Numbered from the stretch's first letter, positions 15,790 to 23,068 are shown. The stretch is 32,860 nt of DNA from Actinomycetota bacterium (GCA_017856115.1 JAFMFM010000019.1:1-32860); one strand, 5' to 3'. A program made the numbers and translations. Notes: generated by a model from the letters alone, not told the origin.

Positions 15790-16147
15790 GCGAGCAGTCA
15801 ATGTCGCTAGCAACTTTGAAGTCAACGACGGATGTCCCAATGACGCTCAGCATGCGTACTCTTCGCACGGTATGTTTCCACAGGAGCCTTGGATGTGCCA
15901 CATCAGACTCACACGAAAATCCAACTACCGCCGGAAGTCCATCAACTGCAAGAAGTGATGCCGCCAGAGCGACGTCTCGCCGAGCGAAGACGACTAGTCA
16001 GCCAGCGAGCGAGTCGCCACTGTGGCCACATTGAACCTTTGAGGTCGTGCCGGCACAAGTTTGAGTGAGCTGGGCTAGGTCGGGGGTTCAAGTCCCTCAA
16101 CGCCCGCGACGGGTTTGTTGCGCCTCGGCTGCCACCGCGCAGGTGTA
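15790..16147. other. Intergenic region with att-like remnant, otherwise empty
   Basis: This 358-base stretch has no convincing gene on either strand; short open frames here show no recognisable domain. It holds the start region of the collagen-like gene at its left, the tRNA-Val 3' copy at 16078-16105, and nothing that resembles an integrase or its remnant. Confidence 0.6.
16078..16105 (+). repeat. att-like copy 2: displaced tRNA-Val 3' end
   Basis: GGTCGGGGGTTC(A)AGTCCC continuing to ACGCCC repeats bases 14706-14733 of tRNA-Val with one change (G to A in the T-loop). No D-arm, anticodon arm or 5' acceptor strand precedes it, so it is a tRNA fragment and not a gene. Best read as an attachment-site remnant. 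Confidence 0.75.
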
Positions 16148-16606
16148 ATGACATGTCCGACTCTACGCGATTACACGCCGTCGGCCCTTTCCTCGTACCT
16201 CTTGGAAGTTGCAACCACGGGTGTGGTGAGCAGTGTCGGTAATGGGAGCCCCAACTTGCTTGCATTCCTGCCGTCAACATCACAAACCCCATCACCGAGC
16301 GACCCCGAACCTGTCGCAACGGTGCCGGATCAGCCCGATGCGCCGATTGCAGAGTCTCGCAACAAAGCTGCGGTGGTGTCGTGGAGCATTCCAAGCGATG
16401 GGGGTGCTGCAATCACCACGCAGATAGTTCGCGCCTATCTAGGAAGTCGTGTCGTTTCGACGGTTTCGGTCGACGGCACCACGTCATCGGTTCGAGTCCC
16501 GCGATTGCGAAACGGCGTGGAGTACACCTTTACCGTGCAGGCCCGAAATTCCGTCGGTGCCGGTCGCGAATCCGCACCCTCGGCACCCGTGCGACCAGCT
16601 CGCTAA
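16148..16606 (+). CDS. Fibronectin type III domain protein, probably a truncated remnant
   Basis: The frame encodes about 152 residues. The C-terminal 90 (from QPDAPIAESRNKAAVVSWS to APSAPVRPAR) form one FN3 domain: WSIPSDGGAAITTQIVRAYL, then VRVPRLRNGVEYTFTVQARN and SVGAGRESAPS are typical FN3 strands. The first 60 residues (YLLEVATTGVVSS...) look like the tail of another repeat plus a Thr/Pro/Ser linker. There is no signal peptide and no clear ribosome binding site, although such proteins are normally secreted and much longer. It lies 42 bases after the att-like copy, so it may be the 3' end of a gene cut by integration or deletion. The start is uncertain (ATG 16148, or TTG 16115). Confidence 0.5.
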   Translation: MTCPTLRDYTPSALSSYLLEVATTGVVSSVGNGSPNLLAFLPSTSQTPSPSDPEPVATVPDQPDAPIAESRNKAAVVSWSIPSDGGAAITTQIVRAYLGSRVVSTVSVDGTTSSVRVPRLRNGVEYTFTVQARNSVGAGRESAPSAPVRPAR

Positions 16607-16616
16607 GTTCCGACGC

Positions 16617-17087
16617 CTACGACGGATTGCGCGCGGCATAGCCGAACGCGAGTGACGTCGCCACCGAAAGCCACAGTTGGTACGGCAGCAACGCGAATCC
16701 GAGCGGAATCGATGCTCGAAACGCAAGCACGATGAGTGGCACGGTCAGCAGGGTCGCTGTTGTCAGCGCAACCCCTGACGCCCACAGTGAATGCGGCACG
16801 TAGAACAAGTAAGCCCAGTACAACGCTGCTGCCACGCTGAGCGCCAGAGAGGTGATCCACACGACGTGCTCGGTTCGGGAGTCTCGGGCCGCCACTGCCC
16901 AGCCGGCAACGGCAATCATCACGAAGTTGTACGGCCAAATGAGACCGAACACCACGTCAGGGGGTTGCCAGGGCGGCTTGGTGAGCGCGCGGTACCAGCC
17001 CGCATCAGTTGACACCCAGCGACCGGCACCAACTGCGTACACCACGACCAGCGCGGTGCTGACGCCCCCGACAAGCGTGCGAGACAC
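16617..17087 (-). CDS. tspO: TspO/MBR family tryptophan-rich sensory protein
   Basis: A 156-residue membrane protein with five hydrophobic segments, the fold of TspO, which binds porphyrins and other hydrophobic ligands. Family landmarks: WYRALTKPPWQPPDVVFGLIW (the W..L..P.W.PP motif) near residue 31, ALYWAYLFYVPH in the middle and LLPYQLWLSVATSLAF near the C-terminus. It starts with GTG six bases after the monooxygenase stop and so is probably co-transcribed with it. In the convergent direction only 10 bases separate it from the FN3 fragment. TspO often relates to tetrapyrrole handling or stress; the reason for pairing with a BVMO is not known. Confidence 0.88.
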   Translation of the reverse strand: MSRTLVGGVSTALVVVYAVGAGRWVSTDAGWYRALTKPPWQPPDVVFGLIWPYNFVMIAVAGWAVAARDSRTEHVVWITSLALSVAAALYWAYLFYVPHSLWASGVALTTATLLTVPLIVLAFRASIPLGFALLPYQLWLSVATSLAFGYAARNPS

Positions 17088-17093
17088 GTGTCG

Positions 17094-18602
17094 CTACGAC
17101 GCTGCAGCGCCGGACGTGGTTGCGTCGCGTCGCTCGCGCGTTGACGCGGGGTTCGTGAAGTGCATGACGCCGTCGTCCACCCGACCTTCACGGAACATTT
17201 TTTTGTCCTTGTCGTAGTTCTGCGGATTGATCCACGGCTCGCGGTCACCCTGACTTGGCATGAGATGCATTACGCGTTGCATGTAACCAGACGAAAAACC
17301 GTCGATCCAGGGGCGTCGCGGCATGTCGTGTTCGCCGGGGCGCAGCCGGGGGGTGCATTGGCGAGTGCCGGTATCCCGCATGTGGTTGAGCAACCGACAC
17401 ACGTAGGTGCAGGTGAGGTCTGCACGCAGCGTCCATGACGCGTTGATGTAACCGAAACTTGTTGCCAAGTTCGGTACGTCGGAGTACGCCATTCCCTTGT
17501 AGGTGCGCGTGGCGGAAAAGTCCACCGGAGTGCCGTCGACGGTGAACTCTGCTTCTCCCAGCGTGACCAGTTGCAAACCGGTCGCGGTCACGATGACGTC
17601 GGCGGCAAGGTGTTGCCCGGAACGAAGGAGGATTCCCGTCTCGGTGAATGTTTCGATCGTGTCCGTAGCGACCGACGCACGGCCCGATCGAATGGCAGCG
17701 AAGAGGTCGGAGTTTGGGACCAGGCATAGCCGTTGATCCCACGGGTTGTACGAGGGGGTGAAATGTTTCTGGACGGGGTAGCGGCCTCCGAGTTCCAACT
17801 GAATTCCGCCCAGCAGCAGGTTCTTGATCTGCTCGGGTTTGGTGCGGGTTCGTTTATACACCAGCTGTTGGCGCCAGGTGTTCTTGGCACGAGTGATGTT
17901 GTATGCCACCTTTGCCGGCAGCACCTTGCGGAGAAAGTTGGCGAGAGCGTCACGATCGGGTCGCGAGACCATGTACGTGGGGGAGCGTTGCAACATGGTG
18001 ACGTGTGACGCGGTGCCTGCCATCGCTGGCACCAACGTGACCGCAGTGGCACCCGAGCCGATTACCACGACCCGCTTGTCGGTGTAGTCGAGGTCGTCGG
18101 GCCAGTCCTGCGGGTGAACGATGCGACCCGTGAATCGTTCCCGTCCCACGAATTCGGGCAGGTACCCGGCTTTGTATGAGTAGTACCCCGCGCACATGAA
18201 GAGGTAGTTGCACTCGAAAACTCCCCGTGAACCGTTCGTCCGAAGGGTGTGCACGGTCCACGACGCGGTTGGTGTCGACCACTCGGCGCGCACCACTCGC
18301 TCGCCGAAGCGCATGTGGCGCTCCAGATCGTGTTCGGCCACGGTTTCGCGCAGGTAGTCCATGATTGAGGATCCGTCAGCAATCGACTTTTCGGCCTTCC
18401 ACGGTTTGAACTCGTAGCCGAGGGTGTGCATGTCGCTATCGGAGCGAATGCCCGGGTACTTGAACAGGTCCCACGTGCCTCCGATGTTCTCTCGACCTTC
18501 GAGAATCACGAAACTACGGTCGGGTGACTTCTCCTGGAGATGGACACCCGCGCCGATGCCGGAGATGCCTGCACCTACCACTACGACATCGAACCGCTCC
18601 AT
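17094..18602 (-). CDS. Flavin-dependent Baeyer-Villiger monooxygenase, EthA-like
   Basis: A 502-residue FAD/NADPH enzyme. The FAD-binding motif is GAGISGIGAG at the N-terminus; the BVMO fingerprint FxGxxxHxxxW is FTGRIVHPQDW near residue 165; the NADPH Rossmann motif is GSGATAVTLVPAMA. The stretch HVTMLQRSPTYMVSRP closely resembles mycobacterial EthA, which oxidises ketones and activates ethionamide, and has a similar length (489). BVMOs insert oxygen beside a carbonyl or oxidise sulfur atoms. The ATG at 18602 is chosen since it begins the FAD fold; the frame extends to 18704 without family similarity. It is divergent from the TSUP exporter with a shared dyad operator in the 71-base gap, which may tie it to sulfur compounds. 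Confidence 0.9.
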   Translation of the reverse strand: MERFDVVVVGAGISGIGAGVHLQEKSPDRSFVILEGRENIGGTWDLFKYPGIRSDSDMHTLGYEFKPWKAEKSIADGSSIMDYLRETVAEHDLERHMRFGERVVRAEWSTPTASWTVHTLRTNGSRGVFECNYLFMCAGYYSYKAGYLPEFVGRERFTGRIVHPQDWPDDLDYTDKRVVVIGSGATAVTLVPAMAGTASHVTMLQRSPTYMVSRPDRDALANFLRKVLPAKVAYNITRAKNTWRQQLVYKRTRTKPEQIKNLLLGGIQLELGGRYPVQKHFTPSYNPWDQRLCLVPNSDLFAAIRSGRASVATDTIETFTETGILLRSGQHLAADVIVTATGLQLVTLGEAEFTVDGTPVDFSATRTYKGMAYSDVPNLATSFGYINASWTLRADLTCTYVCRLLNHMRDTGTRQCTPRLRPGEHDMPRRPWIDGFSSGYMQRVMHLMPSQGDREPWINPQNYDKDKKMFREGRVDDGVMHFTNPASTRERRDATTSGAAAS

Positions 18603-18633
18603 CGCCACGAACACTACAGAAGGCGCAAACGGC

Positions 18634-18649
18634 AAATGTCCGTACTTTT
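18634..18649. promoter_or_regulatory. Dyad operator, copy 1 (AAATGTCCGTACTTTT)
   Basis: Matches 21625-21640 at 15 of 16 bases; one arm carries a single mismatch to the perfect dyad AAATGT-CCGT-ACATTT. It lies between the divergent BVMO (start 18602) and TSUP exporter (start 18674) genes. Likely a binding site of a shared transcription factor; the protein is not identified. Confidence 0.6.
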
Positions 18650-18673
18650 TGCAAATCGCAGTACTGTTGTTTC

Positions 18674-19495
18674 GTGAGCGCACTGGTGGTTTTGTTTGCC
18701 GCAATGCTCACCTCGGGGGTCGGCACGCTCGGAGGACTCGGCGGCGCCATCATGTTGGTGCCGTTACTGGTGCTCGGAGGGATGACCCCGGCGGAGGTTG
18801 CGCCACTCGGGTTGCTGTCGGTGGTCGTGGCATCATCGGCCGCCGCGCGACGACAGATGCAGGAACACACCACCAACCATCGGCTCGGAGTAGTAACGGA
18901 AACGGCATCGACGGCGGGAGCGGTTGCCGGGGCACTCGTCGCCGGGGCCATCTCGGAGCAGGCGCTCACCATCACGTTGGCAGTCGTGGCAATGCTCGCG
19001 GCAGTTGCGGGCGGACGAAGAAAAGGCATGCGCTGGCGTCCTGACGACGCTGCCCCGCAATCCGCGGTTGGGGAATGGATCGGGTCGATGAACGGCGCCT
19101 ACTCACTCGACGGAAAGGTCGTGCCTTACCGGGTTCGACGCATCGGTTCCGGATTGGCAGCGATGGTTGTATCGGGTGTGGTCACCGGAATCTCGGGTGT
19201 CGGCGGCGGGTTCATCAAGACTCCGGCGAGCAGCGAGATCATGCACGCACCGGTGAAGGTTGCGGCGAGCACCACGACATTTTCCATCGGCATTACCGCA
19301 GCGGCTGCCCTTCTGGTCAAGATCATGAACGGGAAGTTGGACGTATCGCTCGGTGCCGCCGTGGTAGTCGGCTCTTTCGTTGGGGGTCTCATTGGTTCGC
19401 GAGTGCAGGCACGAATGTCACCAGTGCGGGTGCGCAAATTCCTGTCGGTGTTGCTCATCGTGATTGCGGCGATCCTCGTGACACGGGTGGTCTAA
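18674..19495 (+). CDS. TSUP-family (TauE/SafE) sulfite/organosulfur exporter
   Basis: A 273-residue polytopic membrane protein of the TauE/SafE family, which move sulfite, sulfoacetate or related anions. The two family repeats begin with LTSGVGTLGGLGGAIMLVPL near the start and SGVVTGISGVGGGFIKTPA near residue 165; LGVVTETASTAGAVAGALVAG belongs to the first half. The GTG at 18674 is used because it begins the first helix directly, whereas upstream codons of the frame are antisense to the BVMO gene. It is followed after 2 bases by a DUF1634-like gene, its usual partner. In this locus an outlet for toxic sulfite is the natural reading, but uptake of a sulfur compound is also possible for TSUP proteins. 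Confidence 0.85.
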   Translation: MSALVVLFAAMLTSGVGTLGGLGGAIMLVPLLVLGGMTPAEVAPLGLLSVVVASSAAARRQMQEHTTNHRLGVVTETASTAGAVAGALVAGAISEQALTITLAVVAMLAAVAGGRRKGMRWRPDDAAPQSAVGEWIGSMNGAYSLDGKVVPYRVRRIGSGLAAMVVSGVVTGISGVGGGFIKTPASSEIMHAPVKVAASTTTFSIGITAAAALLVKIMNGKLDVSLGAAVVVGSFVGGLIGSRVQARMSPVRVRKFLSVLLIVIAAILVTRVV

Positions 19496-19497
19496 CG

Positions 19498-19788
19498 GTG
19501 GAATACGGACGAGTCGACCCGGGCCAACATGCCGCCGAAGAGCGGCTCGGAACGATGATTTCACGGGTGCTGGGTGTCGCCGCCGCGCTCGCGCTCGCTG
19601 CGTTGGCACTTCCGGGCGCCAACGTTGTGGCGTGGTTGGCCATCGGTACGGCCTTGGCGATTCCGATCGTTCGCGTGGCATGGCTCGTCGTGCGTTGGCG
19701 CGGCGTGCGTGACTACAGGTTCGTCCTTGCGGCCCTTGTCTTGCTGGTGCTCGTTGCAGCCGGTCCAGTCATCGCCTTTTTTTCGTAG
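19498..19788 (+). CDS. DUF1634-like small membrane protein
   Basis: A 96-residue protein with three hydrophobic segments (ISRVLGVAAALALAALALPG; VVAWLAIGTALAIPIVRVAW; FVLAALVLLVLVAAGPVIAF) separated by a basic turn VVRWRGVRDYR. The size, topology and IPIVRV...RDYRFVLAAL pattern fit DUF1634, which is commonly encoded right next to TSUP transporters. It starts with GTG two bases after the exporter stop. Its last 20 bases overlap the 3' end of the convergent GntR gene. Probably an accessory subunit; no biochemical function is known to me. Confidence 0.7.
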   Translation: MEYGRVDPGQHAAEERLGTMISRVLGVAAALALAALALPGANVVAWLAIGTALAIPIVRVAWLVVRWRGVRDYRFVLAALVLLVLVAAGPVIAFFS

Positions 19789-20527
19789 GACGTACTCCGA
19801 ATTCCGACGTTGCCTTGCTGTTCGACCATGTGGTGGTGAAGGTGTAAGCGTCGCCGCGCACCACCGTGGTACGCCACTCGAGCGGGCCGCGGTGTGTTTC
19901 GGTGTAGCGCGACACGACAAAAACGGGTTGACGTGGGCCGATTCCGAGCAGCCTTTGTTCCTCGGTGCTTGGTAGGGCGGGTCGTATGCGTTCCCAACCA
20001 CGCACCGGTCGCGCATCAGTGAGGCGTTCGAGCTCGGTGTACACAGCCGTGTACTCAAAATTCACTTCATATAGTGGCGCGGCGATTTTTTCGGGCAGCC
20101 ATATTTCATCCACGGCAAATGGCGTTCCATCTGCCCGTCGCAGGCGGCGTAGAAAGAAGAACTTGGTGGCAATGGCCAGTCCCATCTGTTCGGCAACCTC
20201 ACGGTCGCGAACCGAACGAAGCTCCAGTACGTCACTGCGTTGCACGTGTCCCTGGTCCTCGATCGAACGAAACAGGCTGTAGAGCGGGCCGACCCGCTGT
20301 TCCAATGAGAGGGGTTGGACGAAACTTCCTCGTCCCTTGTAGCGCGTCAAAACACCTTCGGTTTGAAGGTGACGAACGGCCTCGCGCGCGGTGTGTCGAC
20401 TCACCTTGTAACGCTGCATGAGTTCACGGTCGGTGGGGAAGCCCGACGTGAATTCGCCACGAGACATGCGGCGGCGCAGATCCGTAAGTACCTGCTCCCA
20501 CAGGGGAGTTTTTGGGTTACGTCGCAT
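19769..20527 (-). CDS. GntR-family transcriptional regulator, HutC/UTRA type
   Basis: A 252-residue regulator. The N-terminal winged helix spans about residues 8-75, with FPTDRELMQRYKVSRHTARE as the recognition region and RYKGRGSFV as the wing. The C-terminal UTRA effector domain covers about 95-235 (RRLRRADGTPFAVDEIWLPE; RYTETHRGPLEWRTTVVRGD), a chorismate-lyase-like fold that senses a small molecule. ATG at 20527 is preferred to the in-frame GTG at 20587 because two palindromes (20521-20535, 20551-20570) would otherwise lie inside the gene. It follows the YeeE/YedE genes on the same strand, 68 bases after their stop, and may be co-transcribed. The effector is unknown; a sulfur compound is an inference from context. 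Confidence 0.88.
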   Translation of the reverse strand: MRRNPKTPLWEQVLTDLRRRMSRGEFTSGFPTDRELMQRYKVSRHTAREAVRHLQTEGVLTRYKGRGSFVQPLSLEQRVGPLYSLFRSIEDQGHVQRSDVLELRSVRDREVAEQMGLAIATKFFFLRRLRRADGTPFAVDEIWLPEKIAAPLYEVNFEYTAVYTELERLTDARPVRGWERIRPALPSTEEQRLLGIGPRQPVFVVSRYTETHRGPLEWRTTVVRGDAYTFTTTWSNSKATSEFGVRPTKKRR

Positions 20528-20535
20528 AGTGCGAC
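20521..20535. promoter_or_regulatory. Palindrome GTCGCA-TAG-TGCGAC over the GntR start codon
   Basis: A perfect 6-bp inverted repeat with a 3-base spacer that covers the proposed ATG of the GntR gene. A candidate autoregulatory operator. Confidence 0.45.
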
Positions 20536-20550
20536 GCTTCTGTTTTGTTT

Positions 20551-20570
20551 GTCGCGCAACGTTGCGTGAC
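20551..20570. promoter_or_regulatory. Palindrome GTCGCGCAACGTTGCGTGAC upstream of GntR
   Basis: A 20-base inverted repeat with a perfect CGCAACGTTGCG core and one mismatched pair (G-T) outside it. Its centre is about 32 bases (three helical turns) from the centre of 20521-20535, and both start with GTCGC, so both could bind the same dimeric regulator. Confidence 0.45.
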
Positions 20571-20595
20571 GAAGTGCGGGGTGTCACTTCACGCG

Positions 20596-21069
20596 TCAGC
20601 GCGCGGCGACAGTTTCGCGGTGTTCGCCATCACCCGTCACTGCTGTACCGGTGGCGCGCGAGGTTTGCGCGTCGCGCAAGCCAAGGCCGATAAAGAGCCC
20701 GATGATGGTGATGATTGCAAGGCCAGCACCCGATGCCAGCATCACCAGCGCAGGTGCCGGGCAGGTGCCCGACAACGCCCAGCCGATGCCAAAGAGCGCA
20801 CCGCCAACCACGTTCTGGCGTTTGACGGGTGAGCGGGAGAGGCTGAGCGTGCCACCAAGCACGGTCTTGGCCCCATTGCGCTCAAGCAGGGCAAGCAGCG
20901 GTAATGAGACGCCGATTGCTCCACCCATGAGCAAGAACACGTCGAATTCCTTCAGTGAGAGCATGTCGTGGATGGTCTTGTACTCGTGAAGGTTGGCGGC
21001 CGCCAGAACGAAGCCGAAACCGGCGCCAAACAGCAGCCCGATGATCTTGTGTGATGTTGATGGTGTCAT
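20596..21069 (-). CDS. YeeE/YedE-family transporter, second half (PmpB-like)
   Basis: A 157-residue membrane protein with about four hydrophobic helices. It holds the motif GIGWALSGTCPAPALVMLASG with the conserved Cys of the YeeE/YedE (TsuA) family, which conducts thiosulfate or related sulfane sulfur through a Cys relay. NVVGGALFG precedes it. Full-length TsuA is one chain; here the function is split over two genes, as in PmpA/PmpB pairs linked to persulfide dioxygenase loci. The start is 16 bases after the first half. The C-terminal 20 residues are polar and Thr-rich. Likely forms a heterodimer with the upstream gene product. Confidence 0.85.
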   Translation of the reverse strand: MTPSTSHKIIGLLFGAGFGFVLAAANLHEYKTIHDMLSLKEFDVFLLMGGAIGVSLPLLALLERNGAKTVLGGTLSLSRSPVKRQNVVGGALFGIGWALSGTCPAPALVMLASGAGLAIITIIGLFIGLGLRDAQTSRATGTAVTGDGEHRETVAAR

Positions 21070-21085
21070 GAGTGGTTTCTCGCTC

Positions 21086-21565
21086 TCAGAATTGGTTGAC
21101 GAAGAAGGTGGTTACGACTGCGGCGGACATGAAACTGATCGTTGCTGCCCAACTGGCTGGAGAGCGCTGCGCGGTGCCGCAAATGCCATGGCCTGATGTA
21201 CAGCCACCGGCCATTCGAGCGCCATAGCCCATCACGATGGCCCCAACGAAGATCACCGCGGATGCCACGGGCAACGACAGATTCATGTCGTTGGCATCGA
21301 GGAGCACGTCGTATCCCTTTCGTGCGACGAATCCATCCTCCTTCAGCAACACCGCAGCGAGACCACCGAGGGCGATGCCAACAAAGTAAAAAGCGCGCCA
21401 ACTCACTGCACCGGGCACTCGTCGGACCGTCTTGGCGGTCTCCACATATGCGCCGGTCGCTCCAAGTGGCTGGTTGGTGAACATGAAAAATCCAACCACG
21501 AGAAGGCCCAACGCTGGTCCAGCAAGGTACCAGGGGAGTCGATCGGGAAGAACTGCGGAAATCAT
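21086..21565 (-). CDS. YeeE/YedE-family transporter, first half (PmpA-like)
   Basis: A 159-residue membrane protein with about four helices and the family signature GYGARMAGGCTSGHGICG, whose Cys residues serve sulfane-sulfur transfer through the channel. An extended polar loop around residues 40-95 (TAKTVRRVPG; LKEDGFVARKGYDVLLDAND) faces one side of the membrane. A good Shine-Dalgarno (AAAGGAG) precedes the ATG. It is divergent from the persulfide dioxygenase operon across a 93-base promoter region with a perfect dyad, and on the minus strand an exact -35 TTGACA lies at 21626-21621. It probably imports thiosulfate or persulfide sulfur for oxidation by the neighbouring enzymes. Confidence 0.87.
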   Translation of the reverse strand: MISAVLPDRLPWYLAGPALGLLVVGFFMFTNQPLGATGAYVETAKTVRRVPGAVSWRAFYFVGIALGGLAAVLLKEDGFVARKGYDVLLDANDMNLSLPVASAVIFVGAIVMGYGARMAGGCTSGHGICGTAQRSPASWAATISFMSAAVVTTFFVNQF

Positions 21566-21592
21566 GACGCTCCTTTACGGGACGGGAATCAG

Positions 21593-21640
21593 TTGACTTA
21601 CGTCACAGAGTAACCTACGCTGTCAAATGTCCGTACATTT
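21593..21640 (+). promoter_or_regulatory. Promoter and dyad operator upstream of the persulfide dioxygenase operon
   Basis: A -35 TTGACT (21593-21598), a 17-base spacer and a -10 TACGCT (21616-21621) are followed at once by the perfect dyad AAATGT-CCGT-ACATTT (21625-21640), which would cover the transcription start. This is the classic position of a repressor site. The same dyad overlaps the minus-strand -35 TTGACA of the YeeE/YedE genes. Confidence 0.6.
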
Positions 21641-21658
21641 CGTCGGAGAGGAGTCAGC

Positions 21659-23065
21659 ATGACCATGTTCTTTCGCCAGTACTACCTCGCCTGTCTTTCC
21701 CATGCGTCATACATGATCGGAGACTCGTCCACCGGACGAGCGGTGGTGGTCGACCCGCAACGCGACGTATCGCAATACCTGGCCGACGCCAAGGAGAACG
21801 GTCTCACCATCGAGCGAATCTTCGAGACGCATTTTCACGCCGACTTCCTCTCCGGCCACCTCGAACTGCAGGCCGTCACGGGTGCCGACATCGTGTACGG
21901 CACGGTTGGCGCCGAACGAACCGAGTTTCCGGTGGTTGCCATGCGCGACGGTGAGCGGTACAGCCTCGGCTCGGTAACCCTCGAGGTGCGCAACACCCCC
22001 GGTCACACTCCCGAGTCGGTCAGCATCGTGGTGTACGAACATGGAGATACGCCTTATGGTGTGCTCACCGGGGACACGATGTTCATCGGTGACGTGGGCC
22101 GGCCCGATTTGCTGTCGGCGTTCGGCGCAACCGCAACGGATCTTGGCAAGCAGCTCTACCACTCACTGCACCACAAACTGCTCACATTGCCGGACACCAC
22201 CAAGGTGTATCCGGCACACGGCGCAGGTTCGGCATGCGGCAAGAACTTGTCGACCGAAACCGTTTCCACCATCGGGGAGCAACGTCGCACCAACTACGCA
22301 CTCGCACCGATGAGCGAAGAGGAGTTCGTGAAAGTGGTAACCGAGGGTCAAGCAGCGGCCCCGCTCTACTTTTCGTTCGCCGCCGTGCGCAATCGCATGA
22401 AGCGCGACGTGTTCGACGAATCCGGCAGCACCACGATGTTGTCGTTCGACGAGGTGTTGAAGGCCCAGCAATCCGGGGCTGTCATCGTCGACAGTCGCGA
22501 ACCCAACGAGTTTGCGCTCGGTCATGTGAAGGGATCCATCAACGTTGGGCTCAGCGGACGATTCGCGGAGTATTCCGGTGAGGTGATCACCTCCGACACC
22601 AAGGTGGTGTTGGTGTGCCCATCGGGCACGGAAAACGAGGCGCGAATCCGACTCGGTCGTATCGGGTTCGACAATGTAATCGGCGCGCTGCGCGATGCGG
22701 AGAACGCCTTCGTGTCCAATCCGAACCACATCGCACAAGCGTCACGACTGACGGTCGAACAACTGCGTGAACGCCGAGACTCCGTCACCAACTTGCAGGT
22801 GGTTGACGTACGCGGTCCCGGGGAGGTTGCATCCGGCACCATACCTGGCGCGGAACTCATCCAGTTGCCGACACTGGTTACGCGATTGGGCGAACTTGAT
22901 CTGGACGCTCCAACCGTGGTGTTTTGTGCTGGTGGCTACCGCTCGAGCATCGCGGCGAGCGCACTTCGTCAACGCGGCTTCAAAGATGTGAGCGACCTCA
23001 TCGGAGGCTTCGGGGCATGGCAGAGTGCCGGCGGCGAAGTTACCCAACCCGTTGGCGCGCACTAA
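21659..23065 (+). CDS. Persulfide dioxygenase (ETHE1-like) fused to two rhodanese domains
   Basis: A 468-residue protein. Residues 1-245 are a metallo-beta-lactamase fold of the ETHE1/PDO type, with THFHADFLSGH (His58, His60, Asp62, His67), NTPGHTPESV and the PDO hallmark GDTMFIGDVGRPDLL; it oxidises glutathione- or thiol-persulfide to sulfite with a mononuclear iron. Rhodanese domain 1 (about 260-355) has a Cys in VCPSGTENEA in place of the usual CxxGxRS loop; rhodanese domain 2 (about 365-460) has the catalytic loop FCAGGYRS. So domain 2 is probably active and domain 1 doubtful. An excellent ribosome binding site (GGAGAGGAG) precedes the ATG. First gene of the oxidation operon; the sulfite it makes would go to the SoeA-like enzyme. 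Confidence 0.92.
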   Translation: MTMFFRQYYLACLSHASYMIGDSSTGRAVVVDPQRDVSQYLADAKENGLTIERIFETHFHADFLSGHLELQAVTGADIVYGTVGAERTEFPVVAMRDGERYSLGSVTLEVRNTPGHTPESVSIVVYEHGDTPYGVLTGDTMFIGDVGRPDLLSAFGATATDLGKQLYHSLHHKLLTLPDTTKVYPAHGAGSACGKNLSTETVSTIGEQRRTNYALAPMSEEEFVKVVTEGQAAAPLYFSFAAVRNRMKRDVFDESGSTTMLSFDEVLKAQQSGAVIVDSREPNEFALGHVKGSINVGLSGRFAEYSGEVITSDTKVVLVCPSGTENEARIRLGRIGFDNVIGALRDAENAFVSNPNHIAQASRLTVEQLRERRDSVTNLQVVDVRGPGEVASGTIPGAELIQLPTLVTRLGELDLDAPTVVFCAGGYRSSIAASALRQRGFKDVSDLIGGFGAWQSAGGEVTQPVGAH

Positions 23066-23068
23066 GCC

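Noticed and set aside
16078-16105. A second tRNA-Val gene
   Set aside because: Only the T-arm and 3' acceptor strand are present; no D-arm, anticodon arm or 5' acceptor strand precedes them.
15942-16412. Minus-strand open frame of 156 codons containing LRDLNPRPSP
   Set aside because: The motif is the translated T-arm of the tRNA fragment, a common false ORF; no domain elsewhere in it.
16488-16504. GGTTCGAGTCCCGCG, resembling a tRNA T-arm
   Set aside because: It lies in the coding frame of the FN3 domain with no surrounding cloverleaf; chance match.
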